From: Lutibaculum baratangense AMV1
GTDB taxonomy: Bacteria > Pseudomonadota > Alphaproteobacteria > Rhizobiales > Tepidamorphaceae
NCBI RefSeq assembly: GCF_000496075.1
Contig: NZ_AWXZ01000039.1
Location: forward strand, 372,001-436,000
Length of the DNA: 64,000 nucleotides
Direction of reading: 5' to 3'
Shown: one piece after another, positions 28,977-39,339 of the stretch
How positions within the stretch are numbered: the first letter of the stretch is position 1
Layout of the letters: every line of letters starts with the position of its first letter
The notes under the pieces: generated by a model
Seen by the model: only the letters and a program-made list of their open reading frames with translations
Databases searched by the model: none
Told to the model about the DNA's origin: nothing
Made by a program: the position numbers and the translations under genes

Positions 28977-29654
28977 ATGTCCGACACTGCTGCGGCCTTC
29001 AAGGCCCTCAACCGCGACGAGATGGCGAACCGCCTGGCGCAGGACATTCCGGAGGGCTGGTACGTCAACCTCGGAATCGGCGCGCCGACGAAGGTCGCCG
29101 ACTTCATTCCGGCCGACCGCGAGGTCGTCATCCACTCCGAGAACGGCATCCTGGGAATGGGGCCGGCGCCGGCGAAGGACCAGGTCGATCCATGGATCAT
29201 CAACGCCGGCAAGCAGCACGTGACGCTGAAGCCCGGCGGGTCCTACTTCGACCATGCGACGAGCTTCGCGATGATCCGCGGCGGCCACATCGATCTCTGC
29301 GTGCTCGGCGCCTACGAGGTGGCCGAGAACGGTGACATCGCGAACTGGGCCACCTCGGCGACGGAATCCGCGCCCGCGGTCGGCGGCGCGATGGATCTCG
29401 CGGCGGGTGCGAAGCGCATCTGGGTCCTGATGCAGCACACGACGAAGCAGGGCGAGGCGCGCCTCGTCGAGAGCTGCTCCTATCCGCTGACCGCCGCGGG
29501 CGTCGTCAAGCGCATCTACACCGACCTCGCCGTCATCGACGTGACGGAGGAGGGCTTTTCCGTCGTCGAGATGATTCCCGGGCTGACGCGGGAGGAGCTG
29601 CAGGCGCGGTCGGGTGCGAGGCTTCGCTTCGATCGCCTGAACACCGCGGGCTGA
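28977..29654 (+). CDS. pcaJ: 3-oxoacid (3-oxoadipate-type) CoA-transferase subunit B
   Basis: A 225-residue beta subunit. The catalytic Glu lies in HSENGILGMGP, and the family segments NLGIGAPTKVADF, GGHIDLCVLGAYEV and YTDLAVIDVTEEGF are present. It forms the active enzyme with subunit A. The ATG at 28977 follows the subunit A stop with little space, so the pair is one operon. No other protocatechuate genes are in the window. Confidence 0.83.
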   Translation: MSDTAAAFKALNRDEMANRLAQDIPEGWYVNLGIGAPTKVADFIPADREVVIHSENGILGMGPAPAKDQVDPWIINAGKQHVTLKPGGSYFDHATSFAMIRGGHIDLCVLGAYEVAENGDIANWATSATESAPAVGGAMDLAAGAKRIWVLMQHTTKQGEARLVESCSYPLTAAGVVKRIYTDLAVIDVTEEGFSVVEMIPGLTREELQARSGARLRFDRLNTAG

Positions 29655-29767
29655 CCCGGCGGAGGCGCGTGCGGCTCCGCGCCGCCAGCGCCCGGGGGCG
29701 GACGAGGAGGGACCCGTCCGGGGCTGCCGGACGTTGGACGTGACATGCCAGCGACCGGAGCTTCCTC

Positions 29768-30379
29768 ATGACCCTCAAGGCCCTCGCGCTCAACTGCACG
29801 CTCAGCCCCGCGACCGAGAGCTCGTCCACCCAGCTTCTTCTCGATCAGGTGCTCGCGGCGCTCGCCCCCTTCGACGTGACCGGCAGCTCGATCCACGTCG
29901 TCGGCCGGAACGTCAAGCCGGGCGTCACCTCCGACGAAGGGGAGGGCGACGACTGGCCGGCGATCCGCGCCGACATCCTGTCGAGCGACATCGTCATCCT
30001 CGGCACGCCGATCTGGCTCGGGCAGCCGTCGAGCGTCGCCAAGCGCGTGCTGGAGCGAATGGATGCGTTCCTCTCGGAGACCGACGAGGAAGGCCGCATG
30101 GTGTCCTATAACATCGTGGCGGGCGTGGCGGTCGTCGGCAACGAGGACGGCGCCCATCATGTCAGCGCCGAACTCTACCAGGCTCTGAGCGACGTGGGCT
30201 TCACCATCCCCGCGAACGCCGTCACCTACTGGGTGGGGGAGGCGATGCACGGCACCGACTACAACGAGCTCGGCGCGACGCCGGACCCGGTGAAGAAGGC
30301 GACGGCGATGCTCGCGCGCAACGCCGCCCATCTCGCGAGGCTCCTCAAGGACAATCCCTATCCCGGAGAAGGGAGCTGA
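29768..30379 (+). CDS. Flavodoxin-fold NAD(P)H-dependent reductase
   Basis: A 203-residue protein of the NADPH-dependent FMN reductase/flavodoxin fold. It opens TLKALALNCTLSP.ESSSTQLLLDQVLAAL, where the Ser/Thr-rich loop binds FMN phosphate, and continues to ILGTPIWLGQPSSVAKRVLERMD. Substrate is unknown (quinone, flavin or similar). It follows the CoA-transferase pair by 113 bases and may be a separate unit. Confidence 0.8.
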   Translation: MTLKALALNCTLSPATESSSTQLLLDQVLAALAPFDVTGSSIHVVGRNVKPGVTSDEGEGDDWPAIRADILSSDIVILGTPIWLGQPSSVAKRVLERMDAFLSETDEEGRMVSYNIVAGVAVVGNEDGAHHVSAELYQALSDVGFTIPANAVTYWVGEAMHGTDYNELGATPDPVKKATAMLARNAAHLARLLKDNPYPGEGS

Positions 30380-30782
30380 CGCCCGCGGCGTCGCCCTTCG
30401 GGCGAAGCCGGCGGCCGCGGTCGGCCCGGAGGGGGCGGAGAGCCCCGGAGAACGAACCGGCCCGGCATCCAGGCCGACGAACGCCCGGCCCCGTACGGTG
30501 AGGGCCGGAGGCGCCTGCGGGGAGCGTCGGTGTCTTGTCCCGTCCTCGAGGCATTCCCATATAGATGTTGATTTTCCGCCCGAGCCAGCCGGCTCGCGCG
30601 CAGCCTCCCTTCCACGCTCGGTTCCCCGGCCGCCCCGCGCCGGCCGTGCCCCGAGCCCCGCCGAGGCGTCTGGAACTCCGCGAAGCTGCTCGCGAAGACC
30701 GGCGCCATACCTGAAACATCGGGGGAGCAGCGTCGGTCCTCGGCGCGTCCTGTCCGACAAGCTCGCACTGGAAGGAGCCAGC
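30380..30782. other. Gene-poor stretch between the reductase and a 73-residue protein gene
   Basis: About 400 bases with no convincing gene. A short hairpin (TCGCCC/GGGCGA, 30391-30405) near the left end may end transcription of the reductase gene. A locally A+T rich patch around 30555-30585 (CATATAGATGTTGATTTT) could belong to a promoter for the small gene at 30783. Nothing else is recognised. Confidence 0.4.
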
Positions 30783-31004
30783 ATGACTTCGCACGCTTAC
30801 ACTGTCGGCCAGAACGTTCGCCTGGCCGGCTCGACCCTTCATCAGGGCCTGGATGGCGTCTACAAGATCCTCGCGCTTCTGCCGGAGGAGCGGGGCGACT
30901 GGCAGTACCGCGTCGAGAGCATGTCGCGGCCGCAGCAGCGGGTCGTCACCGAGAGCCAGATCACCCATGCGGACTCCTCGCCGGCCCTCGCATCCGGCGG
31001 CTGA
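30783..31004 (+). CDS. Small conserved-looking protein of unknown function
   Basis: A 73-residue protein with a core of the form VGQNVRLAGSTLHQGLDGVYKILALLPEERGDWQYRVES, which looks like a compact beta-rich domain. A GGAAGGA ribosome site sits just upstream of the ATG. Similar short proteins occur widely in Hyphomicrobiales, but I know of no function. No signal peptide or helix-spanning segment is seen. Confidence 0.6.
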   Translation: MTSHAYTVGQNVRLAGSTLHQGLDGVYKILALLPEERGDWQYRVESMSRPQQRVVTESQITHADSSPALASGG

Positions 31005-31216
31005 CGTGGACGCGGCGGCGACTGGTCGCAACACCGCTCGATGGTTGATGGCTAGCGGGGCATCGCCCCCTGGGGCCCGTTAAGCCTTTTCACGGGCGGC
31101 GCGGCACCGCGTTCCCGAGACGGCAAATCTCGATCATACTGTTGCTCTCACGCCCCCGCACCTGGTGCCGCGGCGTCGAGGCTGTCGTGTCACATGAACA
31201 ACGTCGGAGGTTCCGG

Positions 31217-31459
31217 ATGTCGAAGAACAGTGGCGGGAGCGCCCAGAGCAAGCGGGACCGGGGCGAAGAGACGACCAAGACGGCCAAGGCTCTGATCGAC
31301 GCGGAGCGCACCGCGGCGCAGAAGAAGACCCTGCGGCTGCGCGAGGCGCGGCTGGCCAAGGAAGCCGAGGACGCCGAGGCGGCGGAGGTTGCCGCCAAGG
31401 CCAAGGCCAAGGCCAAGGCCGCGCCCAAGAAGCGCAAGCGCGCGGTTCCCGCCGGGTAG
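31217..31459 (+). CDS. Small Lys/Ala-rich basic protein
   Basis: An 80-residue protein. The N-terminal half is Ser/Lys/Arg rich, the middle is a charged helix (DAERTAAQKKTLRLREARLAKEAE), and the tail of alternating Lys-Ala ends APKKRKRAVPAG. Such tails resemble histone H1-like nucleic-acid binding regions, but no family is assigned. GGAGGTTCCGG precedes the ATG at 31217. A hexanucleotide repeat encodes part of the tail. It is convergent with the stomatin-like gene. Confidence 0.6.
   Translation: MSKNSGGSAQSKRDRGEETTKTAKALIDAERTAAQKKTLRLREARLAKEAEDAEAAEVAAKAKAKAKAAPKKRKRAVPAG
31395..31418 (+). repeat. Four tandem CCAAGG hexanucleotides
   Basis: Four exact copies of CCAAGG encode the alternating Lys-Ala tail of the small basic protein. 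Gain or loss of units would change tail length by two residues without breaking the frame. Confidence 0.7.
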
Positions 31460-31497
31460 GGGCTTCCGGCCGGCCGGACGAGGCGGGATGTGGCGGC

Positions 31498-32325
31498 TTA
31501 CGGCCTGCCGCCCGACCCTTCGCCCCGGTCGCTTGGGGACGGCGCCGGCGCCGCCGCCGAGGGCGACGCGCCGGTGGCGGCGCTGAACAGGCCTCGCATC
31601 AGATCGATCGGCACGGGGAACACGATCGTCGAGTTCTTGTCGCCCGCAATGTCGTAGAGCGTCGAGAGATAGCGCAGCTGCATCGCCTCCGGGCGGGCGG
31701 CGAGGGTGCTCGCGGCTTCCACGAGCCGTTCCGCGGCCTGGTGCTCGCCTTCCGCGTTGATGATGCGGGCGCGCCTGTTGCGCTCGGCTTCCGCCTGCCG
31801 GGCGATTGCTCGCACCATGCTCTCGTCGATGTCCACGTGCTTGATCTCGACATTCGCGACCTTGATGCCCCAGGCGTCGGTTTGGCTGTCGAGGATCTCC
31901 TGCAGGTCGGCGTTCAGCTTGTCGCGCTCGGACAGCATCTCGTCGAGGTCGTGCTTGCCGAGCACCGAGCGCAGCGTCGTCTGGGCGAGCTGGCTCGTCG
32001 CCATCATGAAGTTCTCCACCTGGATCACCGCCTTCCCCGGATCGACGACACGGAAGTAGAGGACGGCGTTCACCTTCACCGAGACGTTGTCCTTCGAGAT
32101 GACGTCCTGGCTCGGCACGTCGAGGACGATGGTGCGGAGGTCGACCCTGACCATCTGCTGGACGACCGGGATCAGGATGATGATGCCCGGCCCCTTCACG
32201 CCCGAGAACCGGCCCAGGGTGAAGACGACGCCGCGCTCGTACTCGCGAAGGATGCTGATCAGCGAGACCAGCACGAAGACGGCCAGGGCTGCGATGACGA
32301 GGTAGGCCACGAGGTCGAAAGGCAT
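31498..32325 (-). CDS. SPFH/Band 7 (stomatin-like) membrane protein
   Basis: A 275-residue protein with one N-terminal transmembrane helix (about 4-26) and an SPFH domain. The domain has [32 protein letters not shown] and the segment [31 protein letters not shown] leading into a coiled coil. The Pro/Ser/Ala-rich tail is variable. Its ATG overlaps the NfeD stop by one base (TGATG), so the two are coupled. The pair is known from membrane microdomains and membrane-protein quality control. Confidence 0.92.
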   Translation of the reverse strand: MPFDLVAYLVIAALAVFVLVSLISILREYERGVVFTLGRFSGVKGPGIIILIPVVQQMVRVDLRTIVLDVPSQDVISKDNVSVKVNAVLYFRVVDPGKAVIQVENFMMATSQLAQTTLRSVLGKHDLDEMLSERDKLNADLQEILDSQTDAWGIKVANVEIKHVDIDESMVRAIARQAEAERNRRARIINAEGEHQAAERLVEAASTLAARPEAMQLRYLSTLYDIAGDKNSTIVFPVPIDLMRGLFSAATGASPSAAAPAPSPSDRGEGSGGRP

Positions 32326-33746
32326 CACGCGTCTCCTGTTCGGTTCGGTGTTGTCTGTTCCGGCTCCACGACGAGAACGAGCCCCTCCCGGCCGATGACG
32401 CGGACATGGTCGCCGGCCGCGAACGAAGCGTCGGAACGGGCCTTCCAGCGCTCGCCGTGGACATGGATCGAGCCGGAGGTGCCGGACCATTCGATCACTT
32501 CGGCCGGCTCGTCGGGAAGGGTCTCGTCCCCCGTGACGACGCGGCGCCGATAGGCCCGCGCGACGGCCGCGAAGCCGAGGATCAGGAAGCCGGCCGTCAC
32601 CGCCGTGGCGACGGCGATGACGGCCGGCGAAAGCGCGAAGCCCGGCACGTCCTCGAACAGGAAGACAGACCCGAGCGCGAAGGCGACGGCGCCGCCGATG
32701 CCGAGTATCCCGAACGACGGAACGAACGCCTCGGCGGCCATGAGCGCGAGACCGAGGAACAGGAGCGCGCCGCCGGCATAGCTGACCGGCAGCATGTTCA
32801 GCGCGAAGAGGGCGACGACGAGGGCGATGGCGCCGATGACGCCGGAGAAGATCGTGCCGGGGTTCCAGAACTCGAGGATGATGCCGTAGATCCCGATCAG
32901 CATCAGGATATACGCGATGTTGGGGTCGGTGATCGCGGCGAGGAGCCGCGTGCGCCAGTCGGGCTCGAGCGACGTAAGGCCGAGATCGGCCGTGCGCAGG
33001 ACGACGTCCCGGCCCTGGACGCGCACCTGCCTCCCGTCCGCCTGGGCGAGCAGGTCCAGCAGGTCGTCCGCGAGGATCTCGATCACGTTCTCGTCCAAAG
33101 CGGCGCGCGCGGCCAAGCTCTCTGCATCGCGCACCGCATGCTCGGCCCAGTCCGCGTTGCGGCCGTGGATGTCCGCGAGGCTGCGGATCTGGGCGACCGC
33201 GTCGTTGACCGCCTTGCTGCTCGCCGGATCGCGGGAGGGTCTATCCTCGCCCTCCTCTTCGCCCTCGCCACCCGGTGTGAGGCCTCCGCCGATCTCGATC
33301 GGGGTGGCAGCACCGACATTCGTGCCGGGTGCCATGGCCGCGAGGTGGCTTGCATATAGGATGTAGGTGCCGGCGCTCGCCGCCCGCGCCCCGCTCGGGG
33401 CCACGTAGGCGATGACGGGGACGGGGGAGCCGAGGAGGTCGCGGATGATGTCGCGCGTCGAGGAGACGAGGCCGCCGGGCGTGTCGATCCGCAGGACGAT
33501 CGCCGCCGCGCCACGGTCTGCCGCCTCGTCGAGCCCGCGCCTGAGGAAGAGCGTGGTGGCGGGACCGATGGCGCCCTGCACGTCGAGGAGGAGCACCGTG
33601 CCTCCGCTCTCCGCCGGCTGGGCGGCCGAAAGCGTCCGGTCCGACAGGAACAGGAACGCGCCCAGGACGGTCAAGGTCGCGAGCGCGAACAGCAACACCC
33701 GGCCCCGAGGCCCGGAATGGCGATGTCGCGGTCCCGCCGTCGGCAA
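32325..33746 (-). CDS. NfeD family membrane-bound serine protease (long form)
   Basis: A 473-residue protein. An N-terminal helix (17-35) is followed by a ClpP/SppA-like protease domain with catalytic Ser124 in [10 protein letters not shown] and Lys178 in [19 protein letters not shown]. After that come four or so helices (about 250-395) and a C-terminal OB-like NfeD domain ending around [16 protein letters not shown]. An acidic Gly/Glu linker (157-172) is unusual. Archaeal homologues cleave stomatin C-termini, which matches the coupled stomatin gene. Confidence 0.92.
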   Translation of the reverse strand: MPTAGPRHRHSGPRGRVLLFALATLTVLGAFLFLSDRTLSAAQPAESGGTVLLLDVQGAIGPATTLFLRRGLDEAADRGAAAIVLRIDTPGGLVSSTRDIIRDLLGSPVPVIAYVAPSGARAASAGTYILYASHLAAMAPGTNVGAATPIEIGGGLTPGGEGEEEGEDRPSRDPASSKAVNDAVAQIRSLADIHGRNADWAEHAVRDAESLAARAALDENVIEILADDLLDLLAQADGRQVRVQGRDVVLRTADLGLTSLEPDWRTRLLAAITDPNIAYILMLIGIYGIILEFWNPGTIFSGVIGAIALVVALFALNMLPVSYAGGALLFLGLALMAAEAFVPSFGILGIGGAVAFALGSVFLFEDVPGFALSPAVIAVATAVTAGFLILGFAAVARAYRRRVVTGDETLPDEPAEVIEWSGTSGSIHVHGERWKARSDASFAAGDHVRVIGREGLVLVVEPEQTTPNRTGDA

Positions 33747-33819
33747 GCTGCCTCTCCCGATCCGGTTCGAGTCTCCCCCCCTTTCTAGCCGATTTCGGCG
33801 CCCGGCGCTCCCCGGGGTC

Positions 33820-34467
33820 TCACGCGGTGACGCAGATCCAGACGGCGGCGAAGTGGATCGAGGCGGCGACGAGGACGAGGCCGTGCCAGATCGGGTTGTG
33901 GAAGCGCAGGGTCTGCCACAGGTGGAAGATCACGCCGAGCGTGTAGACGAGACCTCCCGCCAGGATGAGCCAGAGCGTCGCCCTGGGCAGGGTCTCGATG
34001 AAGACGTCGAGGGCGCTGACGCCGCTCCAGCCGAGGGCGAGGTAGAGGTAGATCGACAACCGCTCGTACCGCCCCGGCCGGATGAGCTTCAGCGCGACCC
34101 CGGCCACCGCGACGGTCCAGACGACCGCCATCAGCCGATACGTGCCGGCCTCGATCATGAAGGGGGTGTATGTCCCGGCGATCAACAGGTAGATCGCCGA
34201 GTGGTCGAAGCGCCTCAGAAGCCACTTCGTGCGGCCGACCGGCCAGATGTTGTAGGTGGCCGACAGGCCGAGAGACAGGAGCAGCGACGCGGCGTAGGTC
34301 GAGACCGCCATTGTACCCACCAGGTCGAACCTCTCGAGGGATGCAATGAAGAGGGCGGTGGCGGCGACGACCCCCAGAACGAGCCCCACCGCGTGGACGA
34401 TGCCGTCAGCCCATAGCTCCGCCGGCGTGTAGTTCCAGGATCTGGCGTCGACGAAGCGTTCCGACAT
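33820..34467 (-). CDS. Hemolysin III/TrhA family membrane protein
   Basis: A 215-residue seven-helix protein of the HlyIII/PAQR superfamily. Diagnostic residues are the N-terminal E..ADGIVHAVGLVLG, the FDHSAIYLLIAGTYTPF block and the C-terminal H-x3-H-type pair in FHLWQTLRFHNPIWHGLVLVAASIHF, which bind a metal in relatives. Despite the name, haemolysis is doubtful, and a role in membrane-lipid balance is reported for related TrhA. It is divergent from glpR. Confidence 0.9.
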   Translation of the reverse strand: MSERFVDARSWNYTPAELWADGIVHAVGLVLGVVAATALFIASLERFDLVGTMAVSTYAASLLLSLGLSATYNIWPVGRTKWLLRRFDHSAIYLLIAGTYTPFMIEAGTYRLMAVVWTVAVAGVALKLIRPGRYERLSIYLYLALGWSGVSALDVFIETLPRATLWLILAGGLVYTLGVIFHLWQTLRFHNPIWHGLVLVAASIHFAAVWICVTA

Positions 34468-34585
34468 TGCTTCTCCGTTTGAGCGAGGCGAGGCGCCTCG
34501 TAAACCTAGATACCCCCGACGGGGAAGCAAGTCGTCCCTCCGGGCTCTGGTGCCGCAGCCGGGACCTGCGGTATCTTGCGCGGGA

Positions 34586-34611
34586 CTTTCGATTGTCCCA
34601 GAAAACGAAAG
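34586..34611. promoter_or_regulatory. Candidate GlpR operator upstream of glpR
   Basis: CTTTCG (34586-34591) and CGAAAG (34606-34611) form an inverted repeat ending nine bases before the glpR ATG. DeoR-type GlpR sites often contain TTTCG half-sites. A similar TTTCGG/CCGAAA pair lies before glpD. Autorepression is inferred. Confidence 0.35.
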
Positions 34612-34620
34612 CGTCTCACC

Positions 34621-35415
34621 ATGCTGCCTGAACGCCAGAAAGCAATTCTCGGGCGTGCCCGCGAGGTCGGCCGGGTGGCCGTCGAGGATCTCGCCGAGCG
34701 GTTCGGGGTGTCGTCGCAGACGATCCGCAAGGACCTGAACGAACTCTGCGATCGGCGCTACCTCACGCGCGTGCATGGCGGCGCCACGCTCTCCTCCAGC
34801 GTGGAGAATGTCGGCTACGACGCGCGGCGCATGATCGCGCACGCCGAGAAGGCCGCGATCGGCCGTGCGGCCGCGGGCCTGATCCCGGACCGGGCGTCAC
34901 TCTTCATCAATATCGGGACGACGACGGAAGCCGTGGCCGAAGCGCTTCTGCAGCGGTCCGGACTGATGGTGATCACGAACAACATCACCGTCGCCACGAT
35001 GATGCGGCCATATCCCTCGCTTCAGGTCATCATTGCCGGCGGGGTCGTCCGCTCGTCGGACGGAGGCGTCGTCGGCGAGGCGGCGGTCGACTTCATCCGG
35101 CAGTTCAAGGTCGACTACGCGATCATCGGCATATCGGCGATCGACCTCGACGGCGCGCTCCTCGACTTCGACTACCGGGAAGTTAAGGTCGCACAGGCCA
35201 TCGCCGAGAACGCCCGGCGCGTGGTGCTGGTCGCGGACGCCACGAAGTTCGAACGCACGGCGCCCGTCCGCATGGGGCATCTGAGCCAGGTCGACGTCTT
35301 CGTGACCGACCGGTGCCCCCACGAAGAGGTTCGGCGGCTCTGCGCGGAGCACGACGTCGAGCTTATCGAGGCCCTGCCGGAAGCCTCCCCCGCAGCCCTT
35401 CCCGAAGCGGTGTAA
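34621..35415 (+). CDS. glpR: DeoR family repressor of glycerol-3-phosphate genes
   Basis: A 264-residue regulator. The N-terminal winged HTH runs RQKAILGRAREVGRVAVEDLAERFGVSSQTIRKDLNELCDRRYLTRVHGGA, and the effector domain has FINIGTTTEAVAEAL and VDYAIIGISAID..LLDFDYREVKVAQ. In relatives, glycerol-3-phosphate binding releases the repressor from DNA. Its place directly before glpD and the importer genes supports this role. It is divergent from the HlyIII gene. Confidence 0.9.
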   Translation: MLPERQKAILGRAREVGRVAVEDLAERFGVSSQTIRKDLNELCDRRYLTRVHGGATLSSSVENVGYDARRMIAHAEKAAIGRAAAGLIPDRASLFINIGTTTEAVAEALLQRSGLMVITNNITVATMMRPYPSLQVIIAGGVVRSSDGGVVGEAAVDFIRQFKVDYAIIGISAIDLDGALLDFDYREVKVAQAIAENARRVVLVADATKFERTAPVRMGHLSQVDVFVTDRCPHEEVRRLCAEHDVELIEALPEASPAALPEAV

Positions 35416-35435
35416 CGTTTTCATCGCCTTTTTGC

Positions 35436-35470
35436 TTTCGGGCTACTTGCGGAAATGCGCCAAACCGAAA
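35436..35470. promoter_or_regulatory. Candidate operator between glpR and glpD
   Basis: TTTCGG (35436-35441) and CCGAAA (35465-35470) form a spaced dyad in the A+T richer 115-base gap between glpR and glpD. It resembles the half-sites before glpR. It may mark a second GlpR-controlled promoter for the catabolic operon. Confidence 0.3.
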
Positions 35471-35530
35471 TACAAATGAAGGGGTCGAGAGCGGCGAAAG
35501 ACCGCCCGGCGCGCAAGGGAGCGAGCGCAG

Positions 35531-37063
35531 GTGGGGCGCGTGGCGAAGCAGTACGACATTCTCGTGGTCGGCGGCGGCATCAACGGATGCGGCATCGCGC
35601 GTGATGCGGCCGGGCGGGGCTGGTCGGTCCTGCTCTGCGAGATGAACGACCTCGCCAGCGGCACGTCGTCATGGTCGACGAAACTCGTGCATGGCGGCCT
35701 GCGCTACCTCGAGTACTACGAGTTCCGTCTGGTGCGCGAGGCGCTGATGGAGCGCGAGGTGCTGTGGTCGATGGCGCCGCACATCATCTGGCCGCTCCGT
35801 TTCGTGCTGCCGCACCATCGCGGCCTGCGGCCGGCGTGGCTGCTGCGCCTCGGCCTCTTCCTCTATGACCATATCGGCGGGCGGAGGAAGTTGCCGCCGA
35901 CGCGGACGCTCGACCTGCGCCGGGACGCCGCGGGGAGGCCGCTCGCCGGCGACTATCGCCGCGGCTTCGAGTATTCCGACTGCTGGGTCGACGATGCTCG
36001 CCTCGTGGTGCTGAACGCGCGCGCCGCCCGGGAGAAGGGCGCGGAGATCCGAACGAGGACGCAGGTCGCCTCGCTCGAGCGCTACGGCGAGGGCTGGCGG
36101 GTGCTCCTGCGCACGCCCGACGGGGGCAGCGAGACCGTCCATGCGCGGCTCGTCGTCAACGCCGCCGGGCCATGGGTCGACAAGGTGCTGGGCGTCGCGA
36201 CCCACGCCACGGCCCACAACGTGCGGCTCGTCCAGGGCAGCCACATCGTGGTGCCGAAGCTGTTCGACCACGACCGCGCCTACATATTCCAGAACGAGGA
36301 CGGCCGCATCGTCTTCGCCATCCCCTACGAGCGCGACTTCACTCTGATCGGCACGACCGACCGGGACTACGAGGGCGACCCGGGCTCGGTCCGCATCACC
36401 GACGAAGAGATCGAGTATCTCTGCCGGGCGGCCGGCGAGTATTTCTCGCGGAAAGTCGCTCCGGCCGACGTCGTCTGGACCTATTCGGGCGTACGGCCGC
36501 TCTTCGACGACGGGGCGACGGCAGCTCAGGCCGCCACGCGCGACTACGTCCTGAAGCTCGACCGGGGCGCAGGCGTGCCGCCGCTCCTCAACATCTTCGG
36601 CGGCAAGATCACGACGTATCGCCGTCTTGCCGAGGCGGCGCTCCAGAAGATCGAGGAAGCGCTCGGCGAGCGGCGGGGCCGGCCATGGACTGCCGGTGCG
36701 ACGCTGCCCGGCGGCGACTTTCCGGCCGACGGCTACGAAGCGCTCTGCGACCTCGTGGCGCGCGACCACCCGGCGCTGCCGCGCGATCTCGTGCGGCGCC
36801 TGGTGCGGGCCTACGGCACCGACACGAGCCTGCTGCTGAACGGGGTCGGCTCGGTCGCGGATCTCGGTCGCGACTTCGGCGAGGGACTGACGGAGCGCGA
36901 GGTCGAATGGCTGCGCGCGAAGGAGTGGGCGAGCACGGCCGAGGACATCGTGTGGCGGCGTTCCAAGCTCGGCCTGCGCATGACGATCGACCAGGTGGCG
37001 GCACTCGAGGAATATCTGCAGGATCGACATCCGGCACGCGAAGCAAACCTCGCCGCCGGCTGA
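35531..37063 (+). CDS. glpD: Glycerol-3-phosphate dehydrogenase (FAD, respiratory)
   Basis: A 510-residue flavoenzyme. The dinucleotide loop is ILVVGGGINGCGIARDAAGRG, and the family segments SSWSTKLVHGGLRYLEYYEFRLVREAL, NAAGPWVD and YSGVRPLFDDG are present, with the C-terminal GlpD cap domain. It oxidises sn-glycerol-3-phosphate to dihydroxyacetone phosphate and passes electrons to quinone at the inner membrane. It begins with GTG at 35531, and a GTG at 35540 is an alternative. It leads the importer genes by 105 bases. Confidence 0.96.
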   Translation: MGRVAKQYDILVVGGGINGCGIARDAAGRGWSVLLCEMNDLASGTSSWSTKLVHGGLRYLEYYEFRLVREALMEREVLWSMAPHIIWPLRFVLPHHRGLRPAWLLRLGLFLYDHIGGRRKLPPTRTLDLRRDAAGRPLAGDYRRGFEYSDCWVDDARLVVLNARAAREKGAEIRTRTQVASLERYGEGWRVLLRTPDGGSETVHARLVVNAAGPWVDKVLGVATHATAHNVRLVQGSHIVVPKLFDHDRAYIFQNEDGRIVFAIPYERDFTLIGTTDRDYEGDPGSVRITDEEIEYLCRAAGEYFSRKVAPADVVWTYSGVRPLFDDGATAAQAATRDYVLKLDRGAGVPPLLNIFGGKITTYRRLAEAALQKIEEALGERRGRPWTAGATLPGGDFPADGYEALCDLVARDHPALPRDLVRRLVRAYGTDTSLLLNGVGSVADLGRDFGEGLTEREVEWLRAKEWASTAEDIVWRRSKLGLRMTIDQVAALEEYLQDRHPAREANLAAG

Positions 37064-37168
37064 GACGAGAGGGCGGGCGAACCGCCCCGAGCCAGAAGCG
37101 TGCGGCCGCAAATGGCCGCGAGGGAAGGACAACGGCGCCCGCGGGGCCGGAGAAGGGAACGGCGGTCG

Positions 37169-38254
<1,086 letters not shown>

Positions 38255-38265
38255 GGGAGAAGCCC

Positions 38266-39336
38266 ATGTCCCGCATCGTGCTCGACGGCATCGCCCACTC
38301 CTACAGGTCCAACCCTCAGGGCGCCGCGGACTGGGCGCTGAAGGAGGTCAACCACGTCTGGGAGGACGGGCAGGCCTATGCGCTCCTCGGCCCCTCCGGC
38401 TGCGGAAAGACGACGCTCCTCAACCTGATCTCGGGGCTCCTGACGCCGAGCAGGGGCCGCATCCTCTTCGGCGACAGCGACGTGACGGACATGCCGCCGG
38501 AGGCGCGAAACATCGCGCAGGTCTTCCAGTTCCCGGTCATCTACGACACGATGTCGGTCTTCGACAATCTCGCCTTCCCCTTGCGCAACCGCCGCGTGCC
38601 GGAGGCGGAGGTGCGGACGCGGGTCGAGGAGATGCTTCGCATCATCGACCTTCAGGACAAGGCGAAGCGCAAGGCCGCCAACCTGTCGGCCGACGAAAAG
38701 CAGAAGATCTCGCTCGGCCGGGGGCTTGTGCGCTCCGACGTCAACGCGATCCTGTTCGACGAGCCCCTCACGGTCATCGATCCGCACATGAAGTGGGTGC
38801 TTCGCTCGCAGCTCAAGCACCTGCACAAGCGCTTCGGCTTCACGATGATCTACGTCACCCACGACCAGACGGAGGCGCTGACTTTCGCCGACAAGGTCGT
38901 CGTCATGTACGAAGGCGAGGTCGTGCAGTTCGGGACGCCTGAGGAGCTCTTCGAGAAGCCGCGCCACACCTTCGTCGGCTACTTCATCGGCTCGCCGGGG
39001 ATGAACGTGCTGCCTGCCTCCGTCGACGGGCGGGAGGCGATTCTCGGCGGCAACCGCATTTCGCTGTCGGGTAGCTACGAGCGAGCCGTGACCGCCGAGA
39101 TCGGCGTGCGGCCGGAGTTCGTGCGGGTCGCCCGGGCAGGGGAAGGCCTGCCGGTGCAGATCAGGCGCGTCGAGGATCTCGGACGCTTCCGCGTCGTGCG
39201 TGCTTCGCTCGAGGGCCACGAGGTCAACGCCGTCGTCGGCGAGGACCAGGAGCTGCCGGCCGAGGCCTCGCTCGTCTTCGATCCTGCCCGGGTGAACGTC
39301 TACGTCGACTCCCATCTCGTCGAGCCGAGGGCCTGA
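38266..39336 (+). CDS. glpT: Glycerol ABC importer ATPase
   Basis: A 356-residue ABC ATPase. Walker A is normal (GPSGCGKTT), as are Walker B AILFDEPLTVID and the switch YVTHDQTEA. The signature helix is degenerate: LSADEKQKISLGRG instead of LSGGQ. With GlpS lacking the switch His, only one composite ATP site is fully standard, as in heterodimeric ABC systems. It starts 12 bases after glpS. This is not the unrelated E. coli antiporter of the same name. Confidence 0.9.
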   Translation: MSRIVLDGIAHSYRSNPQGAADWALKEVNHVWEDGQAYALLGPSGCGKTTLLNLISGLLTPSRGRILFGDSDVTDMPPEARNIAQVFQFPVIYDTMSVFDNLAFPLRNRRVPEAEVRTRVEEMLRIIDLQDKAKRKAANLSADEKQKISLGRGLVRSDVNAILFDEPLTVIDPHMKWVLRSQLKHLHKRFGFTMIYVTHDQTEALTFADKVVVMYEGEVVQFGTPEELFEKPRHTFVGYFIGSPGMNVLPASVDGREAILGGNRISLSGSYERAVTAEIGVRPEFVRVARAGEGLPVQIRRVEDLGRFRVVRASLEGHEVNAVVGEDQELPAEASLVFDPARVNVYVDSHLVEPRA

Positions 39337-39339
39337 GCG

